14,977 nucleotides of DNA from WHSM01 sp050701635 (GTDB lineage Bacteria > Actinomycetota > Actinomycetes > Mycobacteriales > Micromonosporaceae): positions 1 to 14,977 of the forward strand of contig JBOGDF010000110.1 in the NCBI GenBank assembly GCA_050701635.1, read 5' to 3'. The position numbers and the translations under genes are program-made. Numbering within the stretch: position 1 is the stretch's first letter; every line of letters begins with the position of its first letter. The notes beneath the pieces are model-generated. The model had not been told where the DNA came from, ran no database searches, and saw only the letters and a list, made by a program, of their open reading frames with translations. Positions 6,486-13,534 of the stretch are shown piece by piece.

Positions 6486-7694
6486 GTGAGAACGGTCCGG
6501 GTGTGGACTGGCCGCGAGGCGTCGGCGTTACGGAAGGCGCTGCGGCTCAGTGTCCGCGACTTCGCGGCTCGGCTTGGTGTCGGCGTCCGGACGGTGTCCA
6601 ACTGGGCGGCTGGACAGGGAGCGATGACTCCCCGTCCGGAGATGCAGGCGGCGTTGGACACCGTGCTTGCCCGTGCGACCGAGGGGGAGCGGGCTCGGTT
6701 GGCGCTGCTACTCGAAGAGGACGACGAGGAGGCAGCTACGGATCGCAGGGAGTTCATGGCGGTAGCGGCCGGCGCGTCCAGCCTTCTCGTGGCCCGCGGC
6801 GCGCCGGCAGAGGCATGCGATGACGAGCGGCTGCTGCTGGACGTCATTGCGGCATACCGGCGGATGGAGCGAGGGCTACCGTCGCGCGCCCTGCTGCCAC
6901 CGGTTCGAGCACACCTGGGCCTCGTCGCGGGGCACCTTGCCCGTCGGCCGTCGCGTCGATTCCATGCGGTCGTGAGCGAGGCGGCAGGGTTGGCGGCGTG
7001 GCTCTACCTCGACATGGATGAGACGGGGAATGCCCGGCGGCATTACCAGTTTGCCGCGCGGCAGGCTGTCCGGTCGGGCAATTGGCTGCTTGGCCTCTAC
7101 ATGGTCGTGAGCGCAGGCCATTTCGAGGCCGAGGCGGGCAATCCCACGCGCGGTCTACAGCTGTTACGCGAGGCGCGACGGGAGGCTCACGGGCGACCAT
7201 TGCCTGAGGTAGCGGCGATCTGGATGAACGTCATGGAGGCCACTGTGCTGGCGGAGTTACACGACGAGAGAGCGTACGAACTCCTCAGATCCGCCGAGAG
7301 AAGGCTTGCGCTTGCGGAGCGGTCTGAGCCGGTCTGGCCCTGGCTGTTCCGCTTCGATGCGCAGAAGCTCGCCACCTACCAGGCTCAGGTGAGCGCCAAA
7401 CTCGGCCGGGCTGTTGCGGCTACGGCTGTCTTCGGAATGCTGGAAGGCTACCCACCGGCACCCAAGCAGCGGGCGCTGACGGAGCTTGACTATGCGAAAG
7501 CGCTTGCCGACCAAGGCGACATGGAACGGGCATGCCAGGTGGCAGAGCGAGCCGTCGATACGGGACGAGAGCTGAGGTCCGACCGGGTCCTGCACGCTGC
7601 CGTACGCTTCCGCTCCGGGTTGCCCGATCGCCATAGTGAGCCCGTGGTGTCGTTCGACCAGAAGCTGTCGGCGGCCTTCGAGGTGGATGCATGA
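6486..7694 (+). CDS. XRE-type HTH regulator with TPR-like helical repeat domain
   Basis: 402 residues, starting at GTG 6486, which has GAGGAG 8 bases upstream. The N-terminal helix-turn-helix is clear at residues 12-43: LRKALRLSVRDFAARLGV is followed by VRTVSNWAAG. At residues 87-102 a DRREFMAVAAGASSLL block follows, a twin-arginine-like motif that also occurs inside many actinobacterial HTH-TPR proteins. From about residue 115 the protein is a chain of helix pairs (for example GNARRHYQFAARQAVRSGN, RGLQLLREARREAHG, MERACQVAERAVDTGREL), consistent with TPR repeats that bind a peptide or small partner. The SLOG-like gene overlaps its stop by ATGA, so the two are translated together. Likely a DNA-binding regulator of the local cassette; the signal is unknown. 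Codon use is less G/C-biased than in the backbone genes. Confidence 0.87.
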   Translation: MRTVRVWTGREASALRKALRLSVRDFAARLGVGVRTVSNWAAGQGAMTPRPEMQAALDTVLARATEGERARLALLLEEDDEEAATDRREFMAVAAGASSLLVARGAPAEACDDERLLLDVIAAYRRMERGLPSRALLPPVRAHLGLVAGHLARRPSRRFHAVVSEAAGLAAWLYLDMDETGNARRHYQFAARQAVRSGNWLLGLYMVVSAGHFEAEAGNPTRGLQLLREARREAHGRPLPEVAAIWMNVMEATVLAELHDERAYELLRSAERRLALAERSEPVWPWLFRFDAQKLATYQAQVSAKLGRAVAATAVFGMLEGYPPAPKQRALTELDYAKALADQGDMERACQVAERAVDTGRELRSDRVLHAAVRFRSGLPDRHSEPVVSFDQKLSAAFEVDA

Positions 7695-8173
7695 CGCGGG
7701 TCGCGATCACCGGTCATCGTGGGCTCGATGGGGCTACGACCGCGCTGGTCGCCGAGGCGATCGCCACGGAGCTGCGTGCGCTCTCTGACAGCGGAGAATT
7801 GATCGGGGTGAGTTGTCTCGCCGACGGCGCCGACCAGGTTTTCGCGCGTGCCCTGGTGGACGCGGGCGGCCAGTTGGTGGTCGTGGTGCCGGCGAGCGAG
7901 TATCGGGACGGTTTGCCTGAGGCTGCCTGGGACGCGTACGACGAACTGCTCGCCAAGGCGGTTGAAGTGCGGCGTCTGCCGTACGTGCGGTCGGACGAGC
8001 ACGCCCACATGGCGGCGAGCGTGGAGATGCTGCGAGGCGTCGACCGGCTGTTCGCGGTGTGGGACGGACATCCGGCGCGGGGCCACGGAGGCACGGCGGA
8101 CGTAGTTGCGTACGCCCGTGGTGAGGGCATTCCGGTCACGGTGATCTGGCCGAACGGCGCCCGTCGCGACTAG
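7691..8173 (+). CDS. SLOG-like Rossmann-fold protein, putative nucleotide-sensing partner of the HTH regulator
   Basis: 160 residues, starting at the ATG of the ATGA overlap with the HTH gene. It begins MTRVAITGHRGL, a beta strand with a TGHR turn. It continues with LIGVSCLADGADQVFARALVDAG (residues ~38-59), a strand LVVVVP, an H-x-H pair near residue 104, the strand DRLFAVWDGHPARGHGGTAD (118-137) and YARGEGIPVTVIWP at the end. The strand order, the Gly-rich GGTAD turn and the DGADQ element match the SLOG / LOG-DprA superfamily of Rossmann-like proteins, which bind or process nucleotide derivatives. Several SLOG families have been placed by comparative genomics in nucleotide-signal conflict systems. 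The exact subfamily is not certain. Coupling to the HTH protein suggests that it makes, cleaves or senses a ligand that the regulator responds to, which is inference. Confidence 0.75.
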   Translation: MTRVAITGHRGLDGATTALVAEAIATELRALSDSGELIGVSCLADGADQVFARALVDAGGQLVVVVPASEYRDGLPEAAWDAYDELLAKAVEVRRLPYVRSDEHAHMAASVEMLRGVDRLFAVWDGHPARGHGGTADVVAYARGEGIPVTVIWPNGARRD

Positions 8174-8174
8174 C

Positions 8175-8188
8175 GACCCGGTTGGGTC
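8175..8188 (+). terminator. short hairpin directly after the SLOG-like gene
   Basis: Perfect 5-bp arms GACCC and GGGTC around the 4-nt loop GGTT, starting 1 base after the stop. There is no U-run. It overlaps the possible -35 of the tRNA promoter, so either role is possible. Confidence 0.3.
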
Positions 8189-8211
8189 TGGCGGCTCCCG
8201 GGTGGAATGAT
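8183..8211 (+). promoter_or_regulatory. possible promoter of tRNA-Gln and glmU
   Basis: TTGGGT (8183-8188) and AATGAT (8206-8211) are 17 bases apart, which would start transcription about 7 bases ahead of the tRNA. The match to the vegetative consensus is partial (TTG kept in the -35, 4 of 6 in the -10). Confidence 0.35.
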
Positions 8212-8225
8212 GGTTCCGCGTCAAT

Positions 8226-8296
8226 TGGGGCATGGTGTAATGGCAGCACCTCTGATTTTGGTTCAGATAGTCCAGGTTCGAGTCCTGGTGCCCCAG
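8226..8296 (+). tRNA. tRNA-Gln (anticodon TTG)
   Basis: The cloverleaf folds by hand. The acceptor stem TGGGGCA / TGCCCCA is perfect over 7 bp, with a U1-A72 pair and discriminator G, as in bacterial tRNA-Gln. The D arm is GTGT / GCAC. The anticodon stem TCTGA / TCAGA is perfect, with loop TTTTGGT and anticodon TTG at 8258-8260, which reads CAA. The variable loop is TAGT, and the T arm is CCAGG / CCTGG with loop TTCGAGT. CCA is not encoded, as in many actinobacterial tRNAs. The glmU start is 32 bases downstream, so one transcript probably carries both. Confidence 0.97.
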
Positions 8297-8328
8297 CTGT
8301 ATGGTTTAGTCCGAATCAGGGAGCACTC

Positions 8329-9933
8329 TTGACCGCCGAACCGCGTCCGCGCACCGTCGTCGTCCTCGCCGCCGGTGAGGGCAAGCGGATGAAGTCGGCG
8401 ACGCCGAAGGTGCTGCACCCGCTGCTCGGTCGTACGCTGCTCGGCCACGTGCTCGCCGCCGCCGCGCCGCTCGGCGCGACCAGCACGATCGTCGTGGTCG
8501 GCCGCCGCGCCGACCAGGTGCGCGAGCACCTCGCCGAGATCGCCCCGTACGCCGAGCCGGTGCTGCAGGCCGAGCAGCTCGGCACCGGGCACGCCGTACG
8601 GGTCGCCCTGGAAGCGGCCGGCGAGGTGGACGGCACGCTGGTGGTGCTCAACGCCGACGTACCGCTGCTGCGGCCCGCCACGATCGAGGCGCTGGTCGCG
8701 GCGCACGAAGCCGCGGGCGCGGCGGCGACGGTGCTGACCGCCGTGGTCGACGAGCCCAAAGGGCTGGGCCGGATCGTGCACGACGCCAACGGTGACCTGG
8801 CCGCGATCGTGGAACAGCGGGACGCCACCGGGGAGCAGCGGGCGATCCGTGAGATCAACGCCGGGATCTACGCCTTCGACGCCGGACTGCTGCACGAGGG
8901 GCTCGCCAAGCTGTCCAGCGACAACGACCAGGGCGAGGAGTACCTCACCGACGTGTTCGGGCTGTTCCGGAGCGCGGGGCGCCGGATCGCGACCCACCCC
9001 GCGCCGGACGCCACCGAGGCGCTGGGCTGCAACGACCGGGCCGAGCTGGCCGGGTTGCGCCGGCTGATGCAGCGCCGGGTCAACACCGACTGGATGCGCG
9101 CCGGCGTCACGATGGACGACCCGGACTCCGCCTGGGTGGACGTCACGGTCACGCTGGCCCGCGACGTCACGTTGCGTCCCAACGTGTACCTGCACGGCGC
9201 CACCACGATCGACGAGGGCGCGACGGTCGGCCCCGAGGTGACGTTGATCGACACCAGCGTGGGGGAGCGGGCCACGGTGCTGCGGGCGCACTCCGTACAG
9301 GCCGAGATCGGGCCGGAGTGCCAGGTCGGGCCGTACGCCTACCTGCGACCGGGCACCCAGCTCGCCCGCAAGGTCAAGATCGGCACGTACGTGGAGACCA
9401 AGAACTCCCAGATCGGCGAGGGCACCAAGGTGCCGCACCTGTCGTACGTGGGGGACGCCACGATCGGGGAGCACACCAACATCGGGGCCGCGTCGGTGTT
9501 CGTCAACTACGACGGGCAGCGCAAGCACCGCACCGTGATCGGCGACCACGCGCGTACCGGATCGGACAACATGTTCGTGGCGCCGGTGGAGGTGGGCGAC
9601 GGGGCGTACACCGGGGCGGGCACGGTGGTGCGGCGCAACGTACCCCCGGGGGCGCTGTCGGTGTCGGGCGGACCGCAACGGATCTTCGAAGGCTGGGTGC
9701 AGCAGCGGCGTCCCGGCTCCGCCGCGGCCGAGGCCGCGGCCCGCGCCCTCGCCGCCCAAGCCGAGCCAGCCACCACGGAGCAGGCCGCCGAAGCCGCCGC
9801 TGCCGAACAGGCCACCACGGAGCCGGCGGTCACGGAGCAGGCCGCCGAAGCCGCCGCTGCCGAGCCGGCGTCCGGCAGCGCATCCGGGCAGGCACCCGAC
9901 GAACCACCCCACGAAAGCCGCGCCGACGGGTGA
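8329..9933 (+). CDS. glmU: bifunctional UDP-N-acetylglucosamine pyrophosphorylase / glucosamine-1-phosphate N-acetyltransferase
   Basis: 534 residues. The enzyme acetylates glucosamine-1-phosphate and then couples it to UTP to make UDP-GlcNAc for peptidoglycan, in the cytosol. The uridylyltransferase domain shows LAAGEGKRMKSATPKVLH (residues ~13-30), LNADVPLL with the metal Asp near 110, IVEQRDAT, and EINAGIYAFD with Asn near 177. The left-handed beta-helix domain shows GPYAYLRPG, KVPHLSYVGDA with the catalytic His near 370, NYDGQRKHRT and GSDNMFVAPV. The start is TTG at 8329 with AGGGAG 5 bases upstream; the reading frame is open further back only through the tRNA. The last ~75 residues are an Ala/Glu/Gln/Thr-rich low-complexity tail beyond the normal end of the fold, with an internal repeat. 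Such tails are variable in actinobacterial GlmU. Confidence 0.97.
   Translation: MTAEPRPRTVVVLAAGEGKRMKSATPKVLHPLLGRTLLGHVLAAAAPLGATSTIVVVGRRADQVREHLAEIAPYAEPVLQAEQLGTGHAVRVALEAAGEVDGTLVVLNADVPLLRPATIEALVAAHEAAGAAATVLTAVVDEPKGLGRIVHDANGDLAAIVEQRDATGEQRAIREINAGIYAFDAGLLHEGLAKLSSDNDQGEEYLTDVFGLFRSAGRRIATHPAPDATEALGCNDRAELAGLRRLMQRRVNTDWMRAGVTMDDPDSAWVDVTVTLARDVTLRPNVYLHGATTIDEGATVGPEVTLIDTSVGERATVLRAHSVQAEIGPECQVGPYAYLRPGTQLARKVKIGTYVETKNSQIGEGTKVPHLSYVGDATIGEHTNIGAASVFVNYDGQRKHRTVIGDHARTGSDNMFVAPVEVGDGAYTGAGTVVRRNVPPGALSVSGGPQRIFEGWVQQRRPGSAAAEAAARALAAQAEPATTEQAAEAAAAEQATTEPAVTEQAAEAAAAEPASGSASGQAPDEPPHESRADG
9774..9863 (+). repeat. tandem 33-base identical repeat in the GlmU tail
   Basis: Bases 9774-9806 and 9831-9863 are identical over 33 bases with a 57-base (19-codon) period, encoding a TEQAAEAAAAE-type unit twice. 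It lies in the disordered C-terminal extension and keeps the frame. It looks like a recent in-frame duplication. Confidence 0.85.
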
Positions 9934-10062
9934 CACAGGCCACCCCGGAGTGCGGGCCCCCGAGCGCACGGGTGACACTGACACCGGGCAAACGCCAGGC
10001 CGGCACGGCGGGAACTCCGGCTGAACATCAGCGGCTTGATCGTGGGGGAGCAAGGTAGGACG

Positions 10063-11043
10063 ATGGGCGGGATCGTGGCGGAGAACCGCAAGACATTGAT
10101 GCTTTTCTCGGGCAGGGCGTTTCCGGGTCTGACCGAGGAGATCGGCCGCGAGCTGAGCATCGAGCCGACCCCGACCGACGCGTACGACTTCCCCAACGCG
10201 GAGATCTTCGTCCGCTACCGGGAGTCGGTACGCGGCTGCGACGCGTTCGTGGTGCAGTCGATCAGCGACAAGCCGAACAAGTGGCTGATGGAGACGCTGA
10301 TCATGGTGGACGCGCTGAAGCGCGGCTCCGCCAAGCGGATCACCGCGGTGCTGCCGTACTACCCGTACTCCCGTCAGGACAAGAAGCACCGCGGCCGGGA
10401 GCCGATCTCGGCGCGGCTGGTGGCCGACCTGCTGAAGACCGCGGGCGCCGACCGGATCCTCACCGTCGACCTGCACACCGCCCAGATCCAGGGCTTCTTC
10501 GACGGCCCGGTGGACCACCTGTTCGCGCTGCCGCTGCTCGCCGAGTACGTCGAGAAGAAGTACCGCGGCCAGCCGATGACGGTGGTCGCCCCCGACTCCG
10601 GCCGGGTACGTGTCGCGGAGCGCTGGACCGACCGGCTCGGCGGCTGCCCGCTGGCGTTCATCCACAAGACCCGGGATCCGATGAAGCCGGGCCAGGTGGT
10701 GGCACACCGCGTGGTCGGTGAGGTCGAAGGCCGGGTCTGCGTGATCGTCGACGACGAGATCCAGACCGCGGGCACCATCTGCAACGCCGCAGATCTGCTG
10801 TTCGAAGCCGGCGCCACCCACGTGATCGCCACCGCCACCCACGGCGTGCTCGCCGACCCCGCCACGGAGCGGCTGAAGAACAGCCGGATCAGCGAGGTGG
10901 TGCTCACCAACACGCTGCCGATCCCGGCGGAGAAGCGGCTGGACAAGCTCACCGTGCTCTCGATCGCGCCGCTGGTGGCCCGCGCCATCCGCGAGGTGTT
11001 CGACGACGGTTCGGTGACCACACTGTTCGGCGGCCTGTCGTGA
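10063..11043 (+). CDS. prs: ribose-phosphate pyrophosphokinase (PRPP synthetase)
   Basis: 326 residues. It transfers pyrophosphate from ATP to ribose-5-phosphate, giving PRPP for purine, pyrimidine, His, Trp and NAD synthesis. Landmarks in order: NRKTLMLFSGRAF (8-20), VLPYYPYSRQDKKHRGREPI (96-115), VDLHTAQIQGFFDGP (135-149), APDSGRVRVAERW (176-188), HKTRDP, and the PRPP loop VIVDDEIQTAGTI (227-239), then ATHGVLADPA. The end DGSVTTLFGGLS is typical of actinobacterial Prs. In the PRPP loop, Gln234 stands where the usual DDxIDT(A/G)GT has Asp, as far as I know the family. The start is ATG at 10063 with AAGGTAGGA just upstream; a TTG at 10036 is also in frame but gives an unusual N-terminus. It follows glmU with a 129-bp gap, the common actinobacterial order. 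Confidence 0.96.
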   Translation: MGGIVAENRKTLMLFSGRAFPGLTEEIGRELSIEPTPTDAYDFPNAEIFVRYRESVRGCDAFVVQSISDKPNKWLMETLIMVDALKRGSAKRITAVLPYYPYSRQDKKHRGREPISARLVADLLKTAGADRILTVDLHTAQIQGFFDGPVDHLFALPLLAEYVEKKYRGQPMTVVAPDSGRVRVAERWTDRLGGCPLAFIHKTRDPMKPGQVVAHRVVGEVEGRVCVIVDDEIQTAGTICNAADLLFEAGATHVIATATHGVLADPATERLKNSRISEVVLTNTLPIPAEKRLDKLTVLSIAPLVARAIREVFDDGSVTTLFGGLS

Positions 11044-11104
11044 TTCCGGGGCTTGCGGGTCCCTGCCACGCTTAACCCGGATCCGGGGGTACGGGGAGGC
11101 AGTG

Positions 11105-12208
11105 GTGCAGCACGTCGGCCAGGTGGCGGAACGGGTCGAGTACCGGGTCAGCACGTGGGCGTACATCAAGACGAATCTGGTGGTCCTCGCCGGCTTCGCG
11201 GGGTTCTTCTCGCTGCTGACGGTGGGCAGCGGCGCGCTGGTGGACTGGCTGATCGGATACCCGCGGCCGATCGACTACTGGGATCTGGTCCTGCAGCCCG
11301 GGATCGTGCTGGGCATCGGGGTGCCCACCGTGCTGATCCTGGCGTGGGTGATGGCCCGCAAGCGGCAGTTCACGGTCTTGGCTCCGCTCGGTCTGGACCA
11401 CCCGCCGCAGGGCGTGTTCGCCCGCCGGGGCTTCCTGCCGTGGCCTGCGGTGGTCGGGGTCGACGTGATCCAGGCCGGGTTCACGAAGCTGATCGGCGTA
11501 CGGCTGGTCGACAACCGTACGGTCCGGGTGGCGCCGCCGTACGGGTTCCGGCGCACCGCTGAGCTGACCGCCGCGCTCGGCACCTTCCGCGACTACGCCC
11601 AGCGGTACGGCGGGCGCGTCGACGCCCCGGTCCGCTCCAAGGGCACCGTCGCCCTGATCGTGTTGTTGGTGATCGTCGGGCTGGCCGCGGTGCTGGGGCT
11701 GATCCGGTTGGCCACCGCGCCGATCATCCCGCCGTGGGCCCCGTACGCGTCCGCGCTGCCTGACGCCTGCCAGGCGTTGGAGCGCGCGGGGCTGGACACG
11801 CACTGGCCGAAGGCGCAGCGCGAACAGGAGTCCACCAGTCCCGGGGCCTACCAGGGCGACGAGCGGAAGTGCGAGGTCACGGAGACAGGGGACGCGTCGG
11901 CGCCGTACTCCACGGTCACGGTTGTCGTCACCAGCTACCACGACAGCGTGTTGACCACCGGTCCGAAGCGGGCCTACGAGGACGTCTCCTTCAACCAGCG
12001 CTACCAGGACGCGGTGCGACCGGTCGCGCTGGGGGACGTCGGGGTGCGCTTCGAGCCATACCACGGTGCGGTGCGGGTAGAGGTGTGCCGCGGCAACGTC
12101 GTGGTCGGAGTGGAGCTTGACGGGGGTGAGCACCACGACCCGGAGGCGGCGGGCCGGGTGGCCGAGACGCTGGCCGCCGGCATCCTGAAGCAGTTCCGCT
12201 TGGACTGA
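11105..12208 (+). CDS. hypothetical membrane protein with extracytoplasmic domain
   Basis: About 367 residues; I do not recognise the family. Three hydrophobic segments are visible, at about residues 24-46, 62-84 and 181-200. Between the second and third is a basic, soluble region (ARKRQFT ... GVRLVDNRTVRVAPPYGFRR) that resembles PH-like membrane-associated domains, which is only an impression. After the third helix, ~165 residues follow, with Cys at about 222, 257 and 333, ending in a Val-rich beta region and a helix (GRVAETLAAGILKQF). This may be an outer domain stabilised by a disulfide. Two adjacent GTG codons, 11102 and 11105, can start it; GGGGAGG is only 2 bases from the first and 5 from the second, so 11105 is preferred. 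It follows prs by 61 bp and converges with the hot-dog gene. Confidence 0.75.
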   Translation: MQHVGQVAERVEYRVSTWAYIKTNLVVLAGFAGFFSLLTVGSGALVDWLIGYPRPIDYWDLVLQPGIVLGIGVPTVLILAWVMARKRQFTVLAPLGLDHPPQGVFARRGFLPWPAVVGVDVIQAGFTKLIGVRLVDNRTVRVAPPYGFRRTAELTAALGTFRDYAQRYGGRVDAPVRSKGTVALIVLLVIVGLAAVLGLIRLATAPIIPPWAPYASALPDACQALERAGLDTHWPKAQREQESTSPGAYQGDERKCEVTETGDASAPYSTVTVVVTSYHDSVLTTGPKRAYEDVSFNQRYQDAVRPVALGDVGVRFEPYHGAVRVEVCRGNVVVGVELDGGEHHDPEAAGRVAETLAAGILKQFRLD

Positions 12209-12245
12209 ATCCCCGGCGGCCCGGCGTGTCGCGGCTGGCGGCGGG

Positions 12246-12911
12246 TCAGCGCAGGGCGATCCAGGTGGCGCGCGCGGTGGCGTAGCAGGTGCCGGCGTCG
12301 GCGGACCACAGCGTACTGGCCACGTGCGCCTTGCGGCCCTCCTCGGCGAGCAGCCGTGCGGTCACCACGCACCTCGCTCCGGGCTGCGGCACCGCCGTCA
12401 CGCGCGCCGCGATCCGGCCCAGCACGTACGCCCGCGCCTCCTGCGGCACGGTCCACCCGCCGGGGCAGTCCAGCGCCGCCCAGACGGTCGCGGCGGTCAC
12501 GTCGCCGGGCACCACCAACGGCGCGGCGGTACGCCCGTCGGGCAGCCGTCCCGGGAAAATCCGCAGCCCGTCGGTGCGCTCGGGGCCGCAGGTGTAGCAG
12601 GTCGGGAACGGATGCGTGACGAACCCGGGATAGCGGTGCGACACCTCGGCCGCCACGTCGTACGGCACCGCCGGCACCGCCGCCTCGGTGAGCGTGACCG
12701 GCTGCGCGCTCGCCACCAGCGTCTCCCCGTCAAGCGCCTCGACCCCGTCCTCGGACCGGTGCACGGTCAGCTCGACCTCGAGCGGTGGCGGCTGCCGCAG
12801 GGTGACCTCGACGGCGTCGGCGACCGTGCCCAGCTCCGCGGCGAGCAGGCCGGCGGAGTAGCCGCCGTTGCCGGACTTCGGCGGCCCGTTGAACCGCGTC
12901 GGGATGATCAT
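12246..12911 (-). CDS. hot-dog fold thioesterase-like protein
   Basis: 221 residues, starting at ATG 12911 with GGAAGG 7 bases upstream. The N-terminus IIPTRFNGPPKSGNGGYSAGLLAAEL and the pattern of two similar halves (VEVTLRQPPPLEVELTVHRS ... and RCVVTARLLAEEGRKAHVASTLW) fit a double or enlarged hot-dog fold, as in acyl-CoA thioesterase-like proteins. In the middle a HPFPTCYTCGPERTDGLRI segment carries a C-x-x-C that could bind a metal or form a disulfide. Substrate and reaction are not evident. The ATG overlaps the stop of the DUF3052 gene as ATGA, so the two are one operon and translationally coupled. The frame continues open upstream, but that part is antisense-type sequence inside the DUF3052 gene and is not coding. 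Confidence 0.72.
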   Translation of the reverse strand: MIIPTRFNGPPKSGNGGYSAGLLAAELGTVADAVEVTLRQPPPLEVELTVHRSEDGVEALDGETLVASAQPVTLTEAAVPAVPYDVAAEVSHRYPGFVTHPFPTCYTCGPERTDGLRIFPGRLPDGRTAAPLVVPGDVTAATVWAALDCPGGWTVPQEARAYVLGRIAARVTAVPQPGARCVVTARLLAEEGRKAHVASTLWSADAGTCYATARATWIALR

Positions 12912-13303
12912 CTGTCGGCCTTCCGGATCACGAGTTTCAGCCCCGACCAGGTTTCGTCGATGGCGCACACCTTGACGTCCACCCGCCCGTGGCCGAGCGC
13001 GTGGTCGCGTACCAGGTTTTCGTTCAGATCGGTCGCGACGCCGGAGGACCGCTTCGGCCAGGCGATCCACAGCGCGCCCTCGGGGGTGGTCAACCCGTGC
13101 AGCGCCGGGTAGCGGCGCCGCAGCCGGGCCGCGTCCGGGCAGAAACACACGATCACGTGGTACGGGCCGGCGCCCGCTCTCCGGTGCGGCGCCCGCCCGG
13201 AGGCGGCGAGGTCGAAGCCGGGCGGCGCGCCGTCGAGCAGCACCGACGACTCGGGCGTGATGCCGAGCTTGCGGTGCAGCGGCGCACCCGAATATCCGAC
13301 CAC
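12908..13303 (-). CDS. DUF3052 family protein
   Basis: 131 residues. It begins V-VGYSGAPLHRKLGI and contains a YHVIVCFCPDAARLRRRYPAL segment, ALWIAWPKRSSGVATDLNEN and VKVCAIDETWSGLKLVIRK at the end. This matches the DUF3052 proteins, which are widespread in actinobacteria and have no assigned function. The WI-x-WPK strand and the overall alternation recall a methyltransferase-like or Rossmann-like half without a cofactor motif. The start is GTG at 13303, chosen because family members begin with (M/V)VGYSG; the Shine-Dalgarno is poor, so translation may be leaderless or weak. It overlaps the hot-dog gene by 4 bases and is divergent from rplY. Confidence 0.82.
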   Translation of the reverse strand: MVGYSGAPLHRKLGITPESSVLLDGAPPGFDLAASGRAPHRRAGAGPYHVIVCFCPDAARLRRRYPALHGLTTPEGALWIAWPKRSSGVATDLNENLVRDHALGHGRVDVKVCAIDETWSGLKLVIRKADR

Positions 13304-13401
13304 GGGACCGAGCCTATGGCAGGCGGGCGCAGAGCCGATCGACCGGGCGGCGGGGGCGCATCGCGAAATCCTCACCCGGGTGGGGCCGGTACGCCAGGAC
13401 G

Positions 13402-13534
13402 GGTAGACTACTTCGGTTGCCACGGCGAGGGTGCCCTCCGGGCCCGTCATCGACGCGGTGCTCGGGCGTGTCGCCCGCCGCCCTGGCACTGTGTGGCCAG
13501 CTTTCACGAACACCAGGTATGGAGGAGTACTCCC
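13402..13534 (+). promoter_or_regulatory. promoter region and structured leader of rplY
   Basis: A -10-like TAGACT is at 13404-13409. The ~120 bases before the rplY start contain three hairpins: GAGGG / CCCTC (13427-13438, tight loop), a perfect 6-bp CGGGCG / CGCCCG with loop TGT (13463-13477), and CTGGCAC / GTGGCCAG with one bulge (13483-13500). The Shine-Dalgarno GGAGGAG is at 13521-13527. Many ribosomal-protein leaders bind their own product, but no known L25 leader motif is recognised here. Confidence 0.4.

Noticed and set aside
6314..6847. N-terminal extension of the 61-aa Cys protein frame, antisense to the HTH gene
   Set aside because: The extension is Ser/Arg-rich low-complexity shadow sequence. 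A GTG with a strong Shine-Dalgarno at 6313 gives a normal-looking small protein.
8277..8300. 3' end of tRNA-Gln as an attL/attR core for an integrated element
   Set aside because: No second copy of the tRNA 3' end was found by eye in the window, and there is no integrase or excisionase gene.
9934..10062. glmU-prs gap searched for a promoter or a PRPP/purine-type riboswitch
   Set aside because: Only a weak GTGCG / CGCAC repeat was seen, with no convincing -35/-10 pair and no known riboswitch core.
11076..11087. 12-bp palindrome CCCGGATCCGGG after prs as a terminator
   Set aside because: It has no loop-sized centre or U-run, and it lies immediately upstream of a Shine-Dalgarno; it is likely chance in this base composition.
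8263..11169. Very long open frame on the minus strand (about 968 codons) opposite glmU and prs
   Set aside because: It is antisense to two clear housekeeping genes, its product is rich in His, Arg, Gly and Asp with no recognisable motif, and long antisense frames are an expected effect of high G+C codon bias.
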